Assembly: GCA_035555315.1 (NCBI GenBank)
Contig: DATMGU010000068.1
Location: forward strand, 1-46,002
DNA from: DATMGU01 sp035555315
GTDB lineage: Bacteria > Pseudomonadota > Alphaproteobacteria > ATCC43930 > CGMCC-115725
DNA length: 46,002 bases
Reading direction: 5' to 3'
The stretch's first letter is position 1. The number at the start of each line of letters is the position of its first letter. The position numbers and the translations under genes were made by a program. Below are positions 7,519 to 16,001 of the stretch, piece by piece. Under the pieces are notes generated by a model. The model saw nothing but the letters and a program-made list of their open reading frames with translations, searched no databases and was not told the DNA's origin.

Positions 7519-8255
7519 TGACGGCGTTGTTGACTCTGAACGGCCTGTCGAAACGGTTCGGCGGCCTGACCGCCGTCCAGGGACTGGACATGGAGTTGCA
7601 CGAGGGCGTCATCACCGCCCTGGTCGGCCCGAACGGTGCTGGCAAGACCACGCTGTTCAACCTGGTGACGGGCAATTTGACTCCGGATGCCGGCGAGGTG
7701 ACGCTGGCGGGCCGGACGATCACCGGCATGGCGCCGCATCGCGTGGCCCGCCTGGGCATCGCCCGCAGCTTCCAGGATCTGCGGCTGTTCACCCATATGT
7801 CGGTGCGCGACAACGTCCTCGCCAGCATCGAGCGCCGGGCCTGGCTGTGGCAGGCCCGCGGCGGATCCGCGCGGCGCGATGCCACCGAGGCGGCGCTGGA
7901 GCGTACCGGCCTGCTTTCCTTGGGCCGAGCCCGAGCGGTCGACCTGTCCTATGCCGAGGCGAAATTCCTCTCGCTGGCCCGCATCATGGCGACCGGCGCC
8001 CGCATCTGGCTGTTGGACGAGCCCGCCTCTGGGCTGGATCCGGCCTCCCGCCGCCGCTTTACCGCCCTGCTGCGCGCCGCCGTCGCAAAAGGCGTCACGA
8101 TCTGCCTGATCGAGCACAATCTGGACATCGTCACGGAGATTGCCGACCGCATCGCCTTCCTCGACCAGGGCCGCAAGCTGGCAGAGGGTGATCCGGCAAG
8201 CATCATGCGAAACCCCGAGCTGCGTGCGATCTATTTCGGGGAGCGTCGGGAATGA
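7518..8255 (+). CDS. ABC transporter ATP-binding protein, LivG family, with altered signature motif
   Basis: A 245-residue cytoplasmic ATPase. Walker A is GPNGAGKTT (residues 37-45), the LivG region GIARSFQDLRLFTHMSVRDNV is intact, Walker B is IWLLDEPASGLD and the switch is LIEHNLDIV. The ABC signature, normally LSYGQQ or LSFGEQ in this family, reads LSYAEAK at 143-149: the signature glycine is alanine and the following glutamine position is also alanine. LivF keeps a normal LSGGQQ, so the dimer would have one standard and one degenerate ATP site. The start at 7518 lies in the LivM stop, and the gene overlaps LivF by four bases. Confidence 0.93.
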   Translation: MTALLTLNGLSKRFGGLTAVQGLDMELHEGVITALVGPNGAGKTTLFNLVTGNLTPDAGEVTLAGRTITGMAPHRVARLGIARSFQDLRLFTHMSVRDNVLASIERRAWLWQARGGSARRDATEAALERTGLLSLGRARAVDLSYAEAKFLSLARIMATGARIWLLDEPASGLDPASRRRFTALLRAAVAKGVTICLIEHNLDIVTEIADRIAFLDQGRKLAEGDPASIMRNPELRAIYFGERRE

Positions 8256-8959
8256 CCGAGGCGCTATCGGCGCGCGACCTGGTCGCGGGCTATTCCGGCC
8301 GGCGCGTGTTGGACGGGGTGAACCTGGTGTTGCACAAGGGTACGGTACTCTGCCTGATCGGTCATAACGGCGCCGGCAAATCCACCTTCTTGAAGCTTCT
8401 GTTCGGGCTGCATGCGCCGCTGTCCGGCCTGATCACCCTGAACGGGGACGCCATACGACCCAACCCGGCCGCGATGGCAAGGGCGGGTATGGCCTACGTG
8501 CCCGAAGGCAGGGGCGTGTTCCCCGGGCTGAGCGTCGCGGAAACCTTCGCCCTTGCCGCCTGGTCGGCCGGGTTGCGGGGTGGGGAGCAGGCGGCCCGCA
8601 CCGACGAGGTACTGGACCTGCTGCCGATCCTGCGGGACGCTTGGCGGCGTCGAGCCGGGCACCTTTCGGGTGGGCAGCAGCAGATGGTCTCGATCGGCCG
8701 GGCGCTGCTGTCGCGACCCGCCATCCTACTGCTGGACGAACCCTCGATCGGCCTGGCACCGAAGTTGTTCCAGGACCTGCTCGCCCCGGTCCGCGCCCTG
8801 CAACAACAGCGGGGCATGTCGATCCTGCTGGTCGAGCAGAACGTACACGAGGCCTTCGCCGTGTCCGATCAGGTGGCCGTGATGAAGTCCGGCCGCGTAA
8901 TCTTCGAAGGCGTACCGGCGGATCTCGCTGATCATGCCAAGCTGATGGAGCTGTTCTGA
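8252..8959 (+). CDS. ABC transporter ATP-binding protein, LivF family
   Basis: A 235-residue ATPase of the short LivF type, partner of the LivG-like subunit. Walker A is GHNGAGKST, followed by the LivF motif YVPEGRGVFPGLSVAETF, a canonical signature LSGGQQQMVSIGRAL, Walker B ILLLDEPSIGLAP and the switch VEQNVHEAF. All key residues for ATP binding and hydrolysis are present. It overlaps the upstream gene by four bases and its stop overlaps the ATG of the acyl-CoA ligase gene, tying transport to substrate activation. Confidence 0.95.
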   Translation: MTEALSARDLVAGYSGRRVLDGVNLVLHKGTVLCLIGHNGAGKSTFLKLLFGLHAPLSGLITLNGDAIRPNPAAMARAGMAYVPEGRGVFPGLSVAETFALAAWSAGLRGGEQAARTDEVLDLLPILRDAWRRRAGHLSGGQQQMVSIGRALLSRPAILLLDEPSIGLAPKLFQDLLAPVRALQQQRGMSILLVEQNVHEAFAVSDQVAVMKSGRVIFEGVPADLADHAKLMELF

Positions 8960-10512
8960 TGCTCACCCTTTCCGCCCTTCTCGCCGCCGCCCGCCATCCA
9001 ACTGCCCCGGCCGTCACTGATGGCACCGGCACCTTGGACTGGGCGGAATTCATCGCCCGGGTCGCCGGAGCGGCGGCGCAGCTGCGCGAGGCCGGGGTGC
9101 GGGGAGGGGACTGCGTGGCCTTGTGGCTGCCGAACAGTGCCGATTATCTGGCGATGATCTTCGCCTGCGCCCGGCTGGGTGTCTTGGCGATCCACGTCAA
9201 CACGCGGTTCCGCGCGGCCGAAGTCGGCAGCCTGCTCAGCCGATCCCAGGCCGGCGTGCTGGTGACGCAATGGGGTTTTGGCCCGGTGGATTTCCCGGCG
9301 ATCCTGGCCAGCATCCCCCAGCAGGACCGATTGACCCTCCGCTTGGTGATCGGCCGCCACCTGCCCTCGGGCATCGCGGGCGTCGCGGGCCTGGCCGTGC
9401 GGGGCCTCGCCCCCGGCGGGGAGGCCACCCCCGACGCCGCCACCCCGGACGCCCCATGCCTGACCTTCACCACCTCCGGCACGACCAGCGGGCCGAAGCT
9501 GGTGCTGCATGCGCAGCGCAGCATCGCGGGCCACGCGGCGGAGGTGATGCGGGCGATGGGCACCGATCGACCGGGCAGTGCCCTGCTCTCGGCCGTGCCG
9601 CTCTGCGGGACGTTCGGCAACGCCGCCGCCATGGCCGCGGTCGCAGGCGGCGCGCATATCGTGTGCATGGACCGCTTCGACGGCTCCGATGCCGTTCGGT
9701 TGATCCGACAGCACGGCATCACCCATGCTGTCGGCGGCGACGACATGCTCGCCCGCATCGTCGAGGCGGCGGACGGCCAGCGCTTCACCACCCTACGTGT
9801 ATTCGGCTTCGCCGCGTTTGGCGCCGCGGCACCTGCCACCGCCGCGACCGCCGCTGCCATCGGTCTGGAACCGTGTGGGGTCTATGGCAGCTCCGAAATG
9901 CAGGCGCTGTTCGCCGTCTCGCATGGTGCCAACCGCCTGCGCAGCGGCGGGCGCCCGGTTTGCCCCGGCGCGGAGATTTCGATCCGTGATCCGGAGACGG
10001 GCGAGACCGTCCCGTCGGGCCAATCGGGCGAGCTGTGTTTCCGCGCGCCTTCCCGTTTCCTGGGCTATTTGGGAGATGACGCCGCCACCGCCCGAGCCAC
10101 GACAGCGGATGGCTTCTTCCGCAGTGGCGACCTGGGCCATGTGGACGGCGATGGCTTCGTCTACGAAGCGCGGCTGGGCGATACGCTGCGGCTGGGTGGC
10201 TTCATGGTCAATCCGGAAGAGATCGAAGGCTTCATCGTCACTCTTCCCGGGGTCGCCGGTGCCCAGGTGGTCGCCGCCCATGGTGGCGCCGATGCGGTGC
10301 CCGTCGCCTTCGTGACCGCCCGGCCCGATGCCCGCCTCGATGAGGCCGAGTTGCTGGCGCGCTGCCGGCAGCAGATCGCGCGCTTCAAGGTCCCCGCCAG
10401 GATCGTGATCGTCGAAGCCTTCCCGACCACCGATAGCCCCAACGGCACCAAGATTCAGCGCGCGCGACTGCGTGAAATGGCGAATGCCTTGCTGCGGGAG
10501 ACCACGGTATGA
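8959..10512 (+). CDS. AMP-dependent acyl-CoA synthetase/ligase
   Basis: A 517-residue member of the class I adenylate-forming family. It would activate a carboxylic acid to an acyl-AMP and then the CoA thioester in the cytosol. The phosphate-binding loop is FTTSGTTSGPKLVLHA, the adenine-site motif is GVYGSSEMQA, the hinge region is RSGDLGHVDGDGFVYEARLGD, and the C-terminal domain has LGGFMVNPEEIEGFI and the catalytic-lysine region NGTKIQRARL. The gene is coupled to the transporter upstream (TGATG) and to MaoC downstream (ATGA overlap). The substrate cannot be read from the sequence; import followed by CoA activation is the likely logic. Confidence 0.92.
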   Translation: MLTLSALLAAARHPTAPAVTDGTGTLDWAEFIARVAGAAAQLREAGVRGGDCVALWLPNSADYLAMIFACARLGVLAIHVNTRFRAAEVGSLLSRSQAGVLVTQWGFGPVDFPAILASIPQQDRLTLRLVIGRHLPSGIAGVAGLAVRGLAPGGEATPDAATPDAPCLTFTTSGTTSGPKLVLHAQRSIAGHAAEVMRAMGTDRPGSALLSAVPLCGTFGNAAAMAAVAGGAHIVCMDRFDGSDAVRLIRQHGITHAVGGDDMLARIVEAADGQRFTTLRVFGFAAFGAAAPATAATAAAIGLEPCGVYGSSEMQALFAVSHGANRLRSGGRPVCPGAEISIRDPETGETVPSGQSGELCFRAPSRFLGYLGDDAATARATTADGFFRSGDLGHVDGDGFVYEARLGDTLRLGGFMVNPEEIEGFIVTLPGVAGAQVVAAHGGADAVPVAFVTARPDARLDEAELLARCRQQIARFKVPARIVIVEAFPTTDSPNGTKIQRARLREMANALLRETTV

Positions 10513-10985
10513 CCAGCCACGCGCTCTATTTCGAGGATTTCGAACCGGGCCAGGAGTTTATCAGCTCTGCCCGCACGATCACCGAAGCCGACCTCACGAT
10601 CTTCGCGATGCTGTCGGGCGACTGGAACCCGGTCCATGTGGACGAGGAATTCGCCAAGGCTTCCGCCTATGGCAAGCGGGTGGTGCATGGGCTGTACGGC
10701 CCCGCCATCATGACCGGTTTCCTGCAGCAGCTCGGCATCTTCGATGGCAGCGCCATCGCCATGCTGAACATCTCGCAGCTTAATTTCTTGAAGCCGCTGC
10801 TGGTCGGCGACACCGTGCACATGCGGCTCACCATCCTGGATGCGCGGCCGACCAAGGACGGCACGCGCGGCGTGGTGGGGCGCAAGTTCCGACTGGTCAA
10901 GCATGGCGGCGAAGTCGCGCAGGAGATGCTGTCGGATGTGCTGGTCCGTCGGCGGCCCGACACGAGTACGCCGGAAACGTTCTGA
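10509..10985 (+). CDS. MaoC family (R)-specific enoyl-CoA hydratase-like protein
   Basis: A 158-residue single hot-dog domain protein. The hydratase-2 motif SGDWNPVHVDEEFAKAS followed by GKRVVHGLYG is complete, with the catalytic Asp and His of the DxNPxH pattern. Such proteins hydrate enoyl-CoA, or act on related unsaturated acyl-CoA esters. It is the last gene of the transport-activation operon, overlapping the ligase gene by four bases. Its stop faces that of the acyl-CoA dehydrogenase gene ten bases away. A second, more divergent MaoC is encoded at 44602-45057 beside another ligase. Confidence 0.92.
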   Translation: MTSHALYFEDFEPGQEFISSARTITEADLTIFAMLSGDWNPVHVDEEFAKASAYGKRVVHGLYGPAIMTGFLQQLGIFDGSAIAMLNISQLNFLKPLLVGDTVHMRLTILDARPTKDGTRGVVGRKFRLVKHGGEVAQEMLSDVLVRRRPDTSTPETF

Positions 10986-10995
10986 CCGGGGCGGC

Positions 10996-12789
10996 TCAGA
11001 ACGCCTCGATATCGAATGCCATCACGGTGCGTCCGCCGGCGATGGCGGGTAGCAGCGCCGCGGCGCCGGGCAGGTATTGTTCGGCGAAATACCGGGCGGT
11101 CATCAGCTTTGCTTCGTTGAACCGTGCATCGCTGCCCGGCTGGCGCAGGGCCGCTTGGGCGGCCAGCGCCGCTTTCGCCATCAGCCAGCCGCCCGCCACG
11201 GTACCGAACAGCTTCAGATAGGCGACCGATCCGGCCGCCGCGGCTGCCGGGTCGTCGCCCCAGGTCTCGATCAGCCGACCGGTCGCCGTGGCCAAGGCGT
11301 CGATGCCTTCGGTCAGCAGCCCACGGATCGTGGCGAGGTCGTCGCCCTGCTGCGCCGCGAGTTCAGGGTCCAGAGCCCGCATGGTCGCGACGAAGCGAGA
11401 GGCTGCTTCACCCTTGTCGCGCAGGAGCTTGCGGCCGAGGAGGTCCATCGCCTGGATGCCGTTGGTGCCCTCATAGATCGGCGTGATCCGTGCGTCGCGG
11501 TAGTGCTGCGCGGCACCGGTCTCCTCGATGAAACCCATGCCGCCATGGATCTGTACGCCGGTCGAGGCGATCTCGCAGCCGAGATCGGTCGACCATGCCT
11601 TGACCACCGGGATGAGCAGGTCGACCAACGCCTGCTGTTCGGCGCGGGCCACCGGGTCGGGGTCGTGCCGCGACCGGTCGAGGGCGGCCGCCACGTAATA
11701 AGCGAGCGCCCGCGATGCCTCGGTCTGCGCTTTCATGCCCAGCAGCATGCGGCGCACATCCGGATGATGGATGATCGGCAGCGCGCCGGCAGCGCGCGAT
11801 GCGCCGAGCGGCTTGCCCTGGATGCGCGTGCGGGCGAAATCGCGGGCCTGCTGGTAGGCGCGCTCGCCGATCGCGACACCCTGCAATCCCACATTCAGCC
11901 GGGCGTTGTTCATCATCGTGAACATGTATTCCATGCCCCGGTTTTCCTCGCCGATCAGATAGCCGATGGCGCCGTCCGCATCGCCGAAGGCCAGCACCGC
12001 CGTCGGGCTCGCATGGATGCCCAGCTTGTGCTCCAGGCTGACCGTGCGGATGTCGTTGCGCTCGCCCAGGCTGCCATCCGGATTGACCAGGAACTTCGGG
12101 ACGACGAACAACGAGATGCCCTTGGTGCCCGGAGGCGCATCCGGCAGCCGAGCCAGCACCAGATGCACGATGTTCGGCGTCATGTCGTGATCGCCATAGG
12201 TGATGAAGATCTTCTGGCCGGTGAGCCGGTAATGGCCGTCGGCACGGGTGGCGCGGGTGCGCAGGGCGCCGACATCCGACCCGGCCTGCGGTTCGGTCAG
12301 GTTCATCGTGCCGGTCCACTCGCCGGTGACCAGCTTGTCGAGATAGAGCGTCTTCTGTTCTTCGCTGCCATGGGCCTGCAGCAATTCGACCGCGCCCACG
12401 GTCAAGATCGGGCAGAGCGCGAAGGCGAGGTTGGCCGAGTTCCACATCTCCAGCACGGCGGTCGCGACCACGAAGGGCAGGCCCTGACCACCATGTGCCT
12501 CGTCGAACGGCAGGGCATTCCAGCCGCCATCGACATAGGTGCGATACGCCTCCTTGAAGCCGGCGGGGGTGCGCACCACGCCGTTCTCCAGCCGGCTGCC
12601 CTCACGATCACCGCTCGCATTGAGCGGCGCCAGCACATCGCGGGCGAGCTTCGCTGCCTCATCCAGGATCGCCGCCACGGTATCGGGGGAGGCCGCTTCG
12701 CAGCCGGGCAGGGCCGCGAGGCCGGCGAGATCGGCGATCTCGTTCAGTATAAAGCGCATATCGGCGATCGGCGGCGCATAGGGGGTCAT
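10996..12789 (-). CDS. Acyl-CoA dehydrogenase (long FadE-type)
   Basis: A 597-residue flavoenzyme that introduces an alpha-beta double bond into an acyl-CoA. Length and layout match the long acyl-CoA dehydrogenases with an extra C-terminal domain. Seen are the N-terminal helical part, the FAD/substrate region MNLTEPQAGSDVGALRTRA, the helical domain with MMNNARLNVGLQGVAIGERAY, IHGGMGFIEETGAAQHYRDARI, and IYEGTNGIQAMDLLGRK with the catalytic-base Glu at about residue 440. It converges with the transporter-ligase-MaoC operon and is followed upstream by a GlcD-type gene only five bases away. It supplies the oxidation step before the hydratase if the substrates match. Confidence 0.94.
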   Translation of the reverse strand: MTPYAPPIADMRFILNEIADLAGLAALPGCEAASPDTVAAILDEAAKLARDVLAPLNASGDREGSRLENGVVRTPAGFKEAYRTYVDGGWNALPFDEAHGGQGLPFVVATAVLEMWNSANLAFALCPILTVGAVELLQAHGSEEQKTLYLDKLVTGEWTGTMNLTEPQAGSDVGALRTRATRADGHYRLTGQKIFITYGDHDMTPNIVHLVLARLPDAPPGTKGISLFVVPKFLVNPDGSLGERNDIRTVSLEHKLGIHASPTAVLAFGDADGAIGYLIGEENRGMEYMFTMMNNARLNVGLQGVAIGERAYQQARDFARTRIQGKPLGASRAAGALPIIHHPDVRRMLLGMKAQTEASRALAYYVAAALDRSRHDPDPVARAEQQALVDLLIPVVKAWSTDLGCEIASTGVQIHGGMGFIEETGAAQHYRDARITPIYEGTNGIQAMDLLGRKLLRDKGEAASRFVATMRALDPELAAQQGDDLATIRGLLTEGIDALATATGRLIETWGDDPAAAAAGSVAYLKLFGTVAGGWLMAKAALAAQAALRQPGSDARFNEAKLMTARYFAEQYLPGAAALLPAIAGGRTVMAFDIEAF

Positions 12790-12794
12790 GGCGG

Positions 12795-14276
12795 TCAGCC
12801 TCTCGCCAGCGCCGGGGGCTGGCCGGGACGCGGCACCACCTTGCCGGGGTTCATGGTGTCGTGGGGATCGAGCGCCTGCTTGATGCGCGCCATGAGATCG
12901 AGTTCGACCGGCGATTTGTAGCGGATGAGTTCGTCGCGCTTCAGCCGGCCGACGCCATGCTCGGCGCTGATGCTGCCCCCCAGGCTGGCGACGATATCAT
13001 GCACCAGGTGGTTGAACTCCATCCAGCGGTCCAAATACGCCTCGGTGTCCGCGCCCAACGGTTGGGTGAGGTTGAAATGGATGTTGCCGTCGCCGGCATG
13101 GCCGAACGCCACGGGCCGGATCCCGGGCAGCAGGCCGGTGACCGCCTCGGTCGCCCGCTCGATGAACTCGGCGACCGAACTGACCGGCACCGACACGTCA
13201 TGCTTGATGCTGCCACCCTCGTATCGCTGCCCCTCGACCAGCCCCTCGCGCATCCGCCAGAACTCCTGCACCTGGGCGGCACTGGCGGCGATCACGCCAT
13301 CGACCACCAGGCCGGCCTCCATCGCATCGGCCAGGAAGGCTTCGAACATGGTCTTCAGCCCAGCATCGGCGCGGCTGGTCGACATCTCGATCAGCGCATA
13401 ATGCGGATAGGCCTGGTCGATCGGATCGATCAGTCCTGGCGTGTGCTTCAGCGCGAACTCGACGCCGATGCGCGGCATCAGCTCGAACGCGGTCAGTTGA
13501 TCGCCGCTGGCGATCCGCGCGCGGGTGAACAACTCCATGGCGTCGCGCACGCTGTTCAGCGCCAGCAGAGCGGTCTCGACCTCGCGCGGCTTGGGGAACA
13601 GGCGCAACGTCGCCGCGGTGATGATGCCCAGCGTGCCCTCCGCCCCGACGAACAGGTTCTTGAGGTCGTAGCCGGTGTTGTCCTTGCGCAGGGTGCGCAA
13701 CCCGTTCCAGATCCGGCCATCCGCCAGCACGACCTCGATGCCCAGCACCAGGTCGCGGGTATTGCCATAGCGCAGCACCTGGATGCCGCCGGCATTGGTC
13801 GAGAGGTTGCCGCCGATCTGGCAGGTGCCCTCGGCGCCCAGGCTCAGCGGGAACAGCCGATCCTGCTCCGCGGCGGCGCTCTGCAGATTGGCAAGAATGC
13901 AGCCGGCCTCGACCGTCATCGTGTAATTGCCCGGATCGATCGCGCGGATGCGGTTCATCCGGCCGGTGGCGATGATGATGCTGCGTCCGCCCTCCCAGGG
14001 CACGCCGCCGCCGACCAAACCGGTATTGCCACCCTGGGGAACCACGGGGACGCCGGCAGCCGCCGCCAGCCGGACCACCTCGGCGACCTCCTCGGTCGAA
14101 CCGGGCCGCACGACCAGGGCCGTGGCACCATGATAGAGACCACGCGCCTCGACCAGATAGGGCTCGATGGCATTCGGATCATCGACCAATCCGCGCGGGC
14201 CGACCACGGCCCGGATCTTGTCGAGCACCTCCGGCGGCACGGCTGCGGAGGGAAGCGTGGGGGCGGCGGAACGCAT
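12795..14276 (-). CDS. FAD-linked D-2-hydroxyacid dehydrogenase (GlcD/D2HGDH-like)
   Basis: A 493-residue flavoprotein of the vanillyl-alcohol-oxidase/PCMH superfamily. The N-terminal FAD-binding domain shows VVPQGGNTGLVGGGVPWEGG and GGNLSTNAGGIQVLRYGNTRD. The C-terminal FAD-oxidase domain has GHAGDGNIHFNLTQPLG with conserved metal-ligand His residues and ISAEHGVGRLKRDEL. These are the marks of D-lactate, glycolate or D-2-hydroxyglutarate dehydrogenases. I chose the ATG at 14276 because the longer frame starts with an unconserved proline-rich leader. It precedes the acyl-CoA dehydrogenase gene by five bases, so the two form an operon. A branched or 2-hydroxy acid intermediate is plausible but unproven. 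Confidence 0.92.
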   Translation of the reverse strand: MRSAAPTLPSAAVPPEVLDKIRAVVGPRGLVDDPNAIEPYLVEARGLYHGATALVVRPGSTEEVAEVVRLAAAAGVPVVPQGGNTGLVGGGVPWEGGRSIIIATGRMNRIRAIDPGNYTMTVEAGCILANLQSAAAEQDRLFPLSLGAEGTCQIGGNLSTNAGGIQVLRYGNTRDLVLGIEVVLADGRIWNGLRTLRKDNTGYDLKNLFVGAEGTLGIITAATLRLFPKPREVETALLALNSVRDAMELFTRARIASGDQLTAFELMPRIGVEFALKHTPGLIDPIDQAYPHYALIEMSTSRADAGLKTMFEAFLADAMEAGLVVDGVIAASAAQVQEFWRMREGLVEGQRYEGGSIKHDVSVPVSSVAEFIERATEAVTGLLPGIRPVAFGHAGDGNIHFNLTQPLGADTEAYLDRWMEFNHLVHDIVASLGGSISAEHGVGRLKRDELIRYKSPVELDLMARIKQALDPHDTMNPGKVVPRPGQPPALARG

Positions 14277-14401
14277 CGTCTGGCCTCGTCGGGAAAGCTT
14301 CTTGTTAAGTGTGATTGGTAGCCCGATCGGTTGCGGCGGACAAGCGGGCGGCGTTGGAGGGGGTAGCCTGATCTCTTTCAAGTTCAACCGCGAAGAGGCG
14401 A

Positions 14402-14800
14402 ATGCCCGGTAGCTTTTTCGACAGCAACGTCCTGATCTATGTGGCCTCCAGCGATCTTGCCAAGGCCGAGGCGGCTGAAAAGGTTATCGGCCATGGTGGA
14501 TCGATCAGCGTTCAGGTGTTGAACGAAGTCGCCAATGTCGCTCGTCGGAAAATGCGACTGTCCTGGGCAGAAACCCACGAATTTTTGTCCGTGCTTCGTA
14601 GTCTTCTGCCGGTCCACTCGATCACCATAGAAATCCATGAAACGGGGCTGGAACTAGCCGAGCGGTACGGACTGTCGACGCATGATGCCATGATCGCGGC
14701 CTCCGCGCTGCATGCGGATTGCGACATTCTCTGGTCGGAGGATATGCAGGACGCAATGGTGCTGGATGGACGCCTTCGCGTCCGAAATCCGTTTCTCTAG
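14402..14800 (+). CDS. PIN-domain ribonuclease (VapC-like toxin)
   Basis: A 132-residue PIN protein beginning MPGSFFDSNVLIYVASSD, with the first acidic residue of the metal site in FDSN. Further acidic positions are E in VLNEVANV, D in STHDAMIAASAL and D in ILWSEDMQD, so the catalytic set looks complete. The usual partner is a small antitoxin gene directly upstream. Here the preceding bases encode only an overlapping C-terminal peptide (FKFNREEANAR then TAG at 14410) in a frame without a convincing antitoxin. The gene borders an AT-rich patch, which suggests transfer. The target RNA is unknown. Confidence 0.85.
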   Translation: MPGSFFDSNVLIYVASSDLAKAEAAEKVIGHGGSISVQVLNEVANVARRKMRLSWAETHEFLSVLRSLLPVHSITIEIHETGLELAERYGLSTHDAMIAASALHADCDILWSEDMQDAMVLDGRLRVRNPFL

Positions 14801-15050
14801 AACATATTTCAATGTTATTTTGAGTGAAATTCCACAATATTCATATTTAATTTCTGGTATAAATAGTATTTATTCTAATTTTTTAGACAATCTATCTTAC
14901 GTTCAATAATACCCATTATCTTTTCAAAGAATTCATCATGCGATCCCTGCTTGTCGCTGCCGTTATCATCGTAGCTTTCTTGTCTTTTCGTGGATATGCG
15001 GCAACGCTGAACTTTGATTGCATGCGTGCAACCGTGCCGCGGGATCGCCT
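14801..15050. other. AT-rich patch between GC-rich neighbours
   Basis: About 250 bases whose first half is strongly AT-rich, with runs such as ATTTAATTTCTGG and TATAAATAGTATTTATTC, in a region where genes are mostly above 60 percent GC. It follows the PIN gene and ends in a truncated secreted-protein gene. The composition and the broken gene are consistent with a remnant of horizontally acquired DNA. Confidence 0.7.
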
Positions 15051-15090
15051 AATTAGCGCGGCGCCGCCGCCCGTTTCAGGCGGTCGTTGA
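14938..15090 (+). pseudogene. Truncated LprI/DUF1311-like secreted protein
   Basis: An ATG at 14938 opens a 50-codon frame with a clear signal peptide (RSLLVAAVIIVAFLSFRGYA) followed by LNFDCMRATVPRDRLI. The pattern FDC.A..P...LIC is how the mature part of LprI/DUF1311 proteins usually begins. Just after LI the match stops: the expected Cys and the helical domain are missing and the frame runs antisense into the end of tsaC to a TGA at 15090. I read this as the 5' fragment of a gene cut at about 15050. The family assignment rests on one short motif. Confidence 0.6.
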
Positions 15091-16000
15091 TGGCGGCCCC
15101 CAGCCCGTTCATCGGGATCGGCATGACCGCGATGCCGCTGAAGACGGGCCGGTCCAGGTCGCGCAGCATGGAGAACAGATGTGCTGCCGCCTCCGCCAGG
15201 TCGCCGGAGGGGCTGAGATTGGCCTCCGACCTGATGCCTGGTGGGACCGCACCGAAGGCCAGAAATGCTTCGCCCTGTTCCGGCCGCACTGCCGCAAGCC
15301 GCACGGGCAAGGTGGGAGCGTAGTGGCTGGACATCATGCCCGGTGCCGGCAAGGCCTCCCCCTCGGCGGCCGGTGCCGGTGGTGGGGCGAGCGGCCCCAG
15401 CATCGCCTCCAGCGCTTCGGCCGGCAGGCCGCCCGGCCGCAGCAGGCGAGGTCGCTCCTCGGTGAGGTCGAGCACGGTGGATTCGAGGCCGATGGCGCAG
15501 GCGCCGCCATCGAGTACCAGATCGACCCGATCGCCGAGTTCGTCCCTCACATGCTGCGCCAGGGTCGGGCTGATGCGGCCGGATCGGTTGGCGCTGGGCG
15601 CCACGATCGGCCTCCCGGCCGCGCGCAGCAAGGCTTGGGCGACCGGATGCGCCGGCACGCGTATCGCCAGACTGTCCAGGCCGGCGCTTGCCAGCAGGCT
15701 GATCGGGCAGGCGGCCCGGCGCATCAGCACCAGCGTCAACGGACCGGGCCAGAACCGCGCCGCGACCCGCGAGGCCCGCTGATCGAGCGTCACCAGATCC
15801 TCGACCATGCCGGCGTCCGGCAGATGCACGATCAGTGGGTTGAAGACAGGCCGCTGCTTTGCCCGGAAGATCGCCGCGACGGCGGCGCCGTTGGTCGCAT
15901 CGCCACCGAGGCCGTAGACGGTCTCGGTCGGAAAGGCGACGAGGCGGCCGGCTCTCAACAGCTCGGCGGCATGTTCGATCTCGTTGGCGTCCGGGCTCAT
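15053..16000 (-). CDS. L-threonylcarbamoyladenylate synthase (Sua5/TsaC)
   Basis: A 315-residue enzyme that makes threonylcarbamoyl-AMP for the t6A37 modification of ANN-decoding tRNAs. The YrdC/TsaC domain shows LVAFPTETVYGLGGDA, KQRPVFNPLIVH, and PSANRSGRISPT. The longer Sua5 form is indicated by a C-terminal domain after the linker ALPAPGMMSSHYAPTLPVRL. The start at 16000 follows the stop of the upstream binding-protein gene by one base, so the two are probably co-transcribed. Its 3' end abuts the break point of the truncated LprI-like gene. Confidence 0.95.
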   Translation of the reverse strand: MSPDANEIEHAAELLRAGRLVAFPTETVYGLGGDATNGAAVAAIFRAKQRPVFNPLIVHLPDAGMVEDLVTLDQRASRVAARFWPGPLTLVLMRRAACPISLLASAGLDSLAIRVPAHPVAQALLRAAGRPIVAPSANRSGRISPTLAQHVRDELGDRVDLVLDGGACAIGLESTVLDLTEERPRLLRPGGLPAEALEAMLGPLAPPPAPAAEGEALPAPGMMSSHYAPTLPVRLAAVRPEQGEAFLAFGAVPPGIRSEANLSPSGDLAEAAAHLFSMLRDLDRPVFSGIAVMPIPMNGLGAAINDRLKRAAAPR

Positions 16001-16001
16001 G

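Noticed and set aside
11077..12921. Plus-strand frame of 614 codons
   Set aside because: It is a shadow of the acyl-CoA dehydrogenase on the minus strand, with an Arg/Gly/His-rich composition typical of antisense frames in high-GC DNA.
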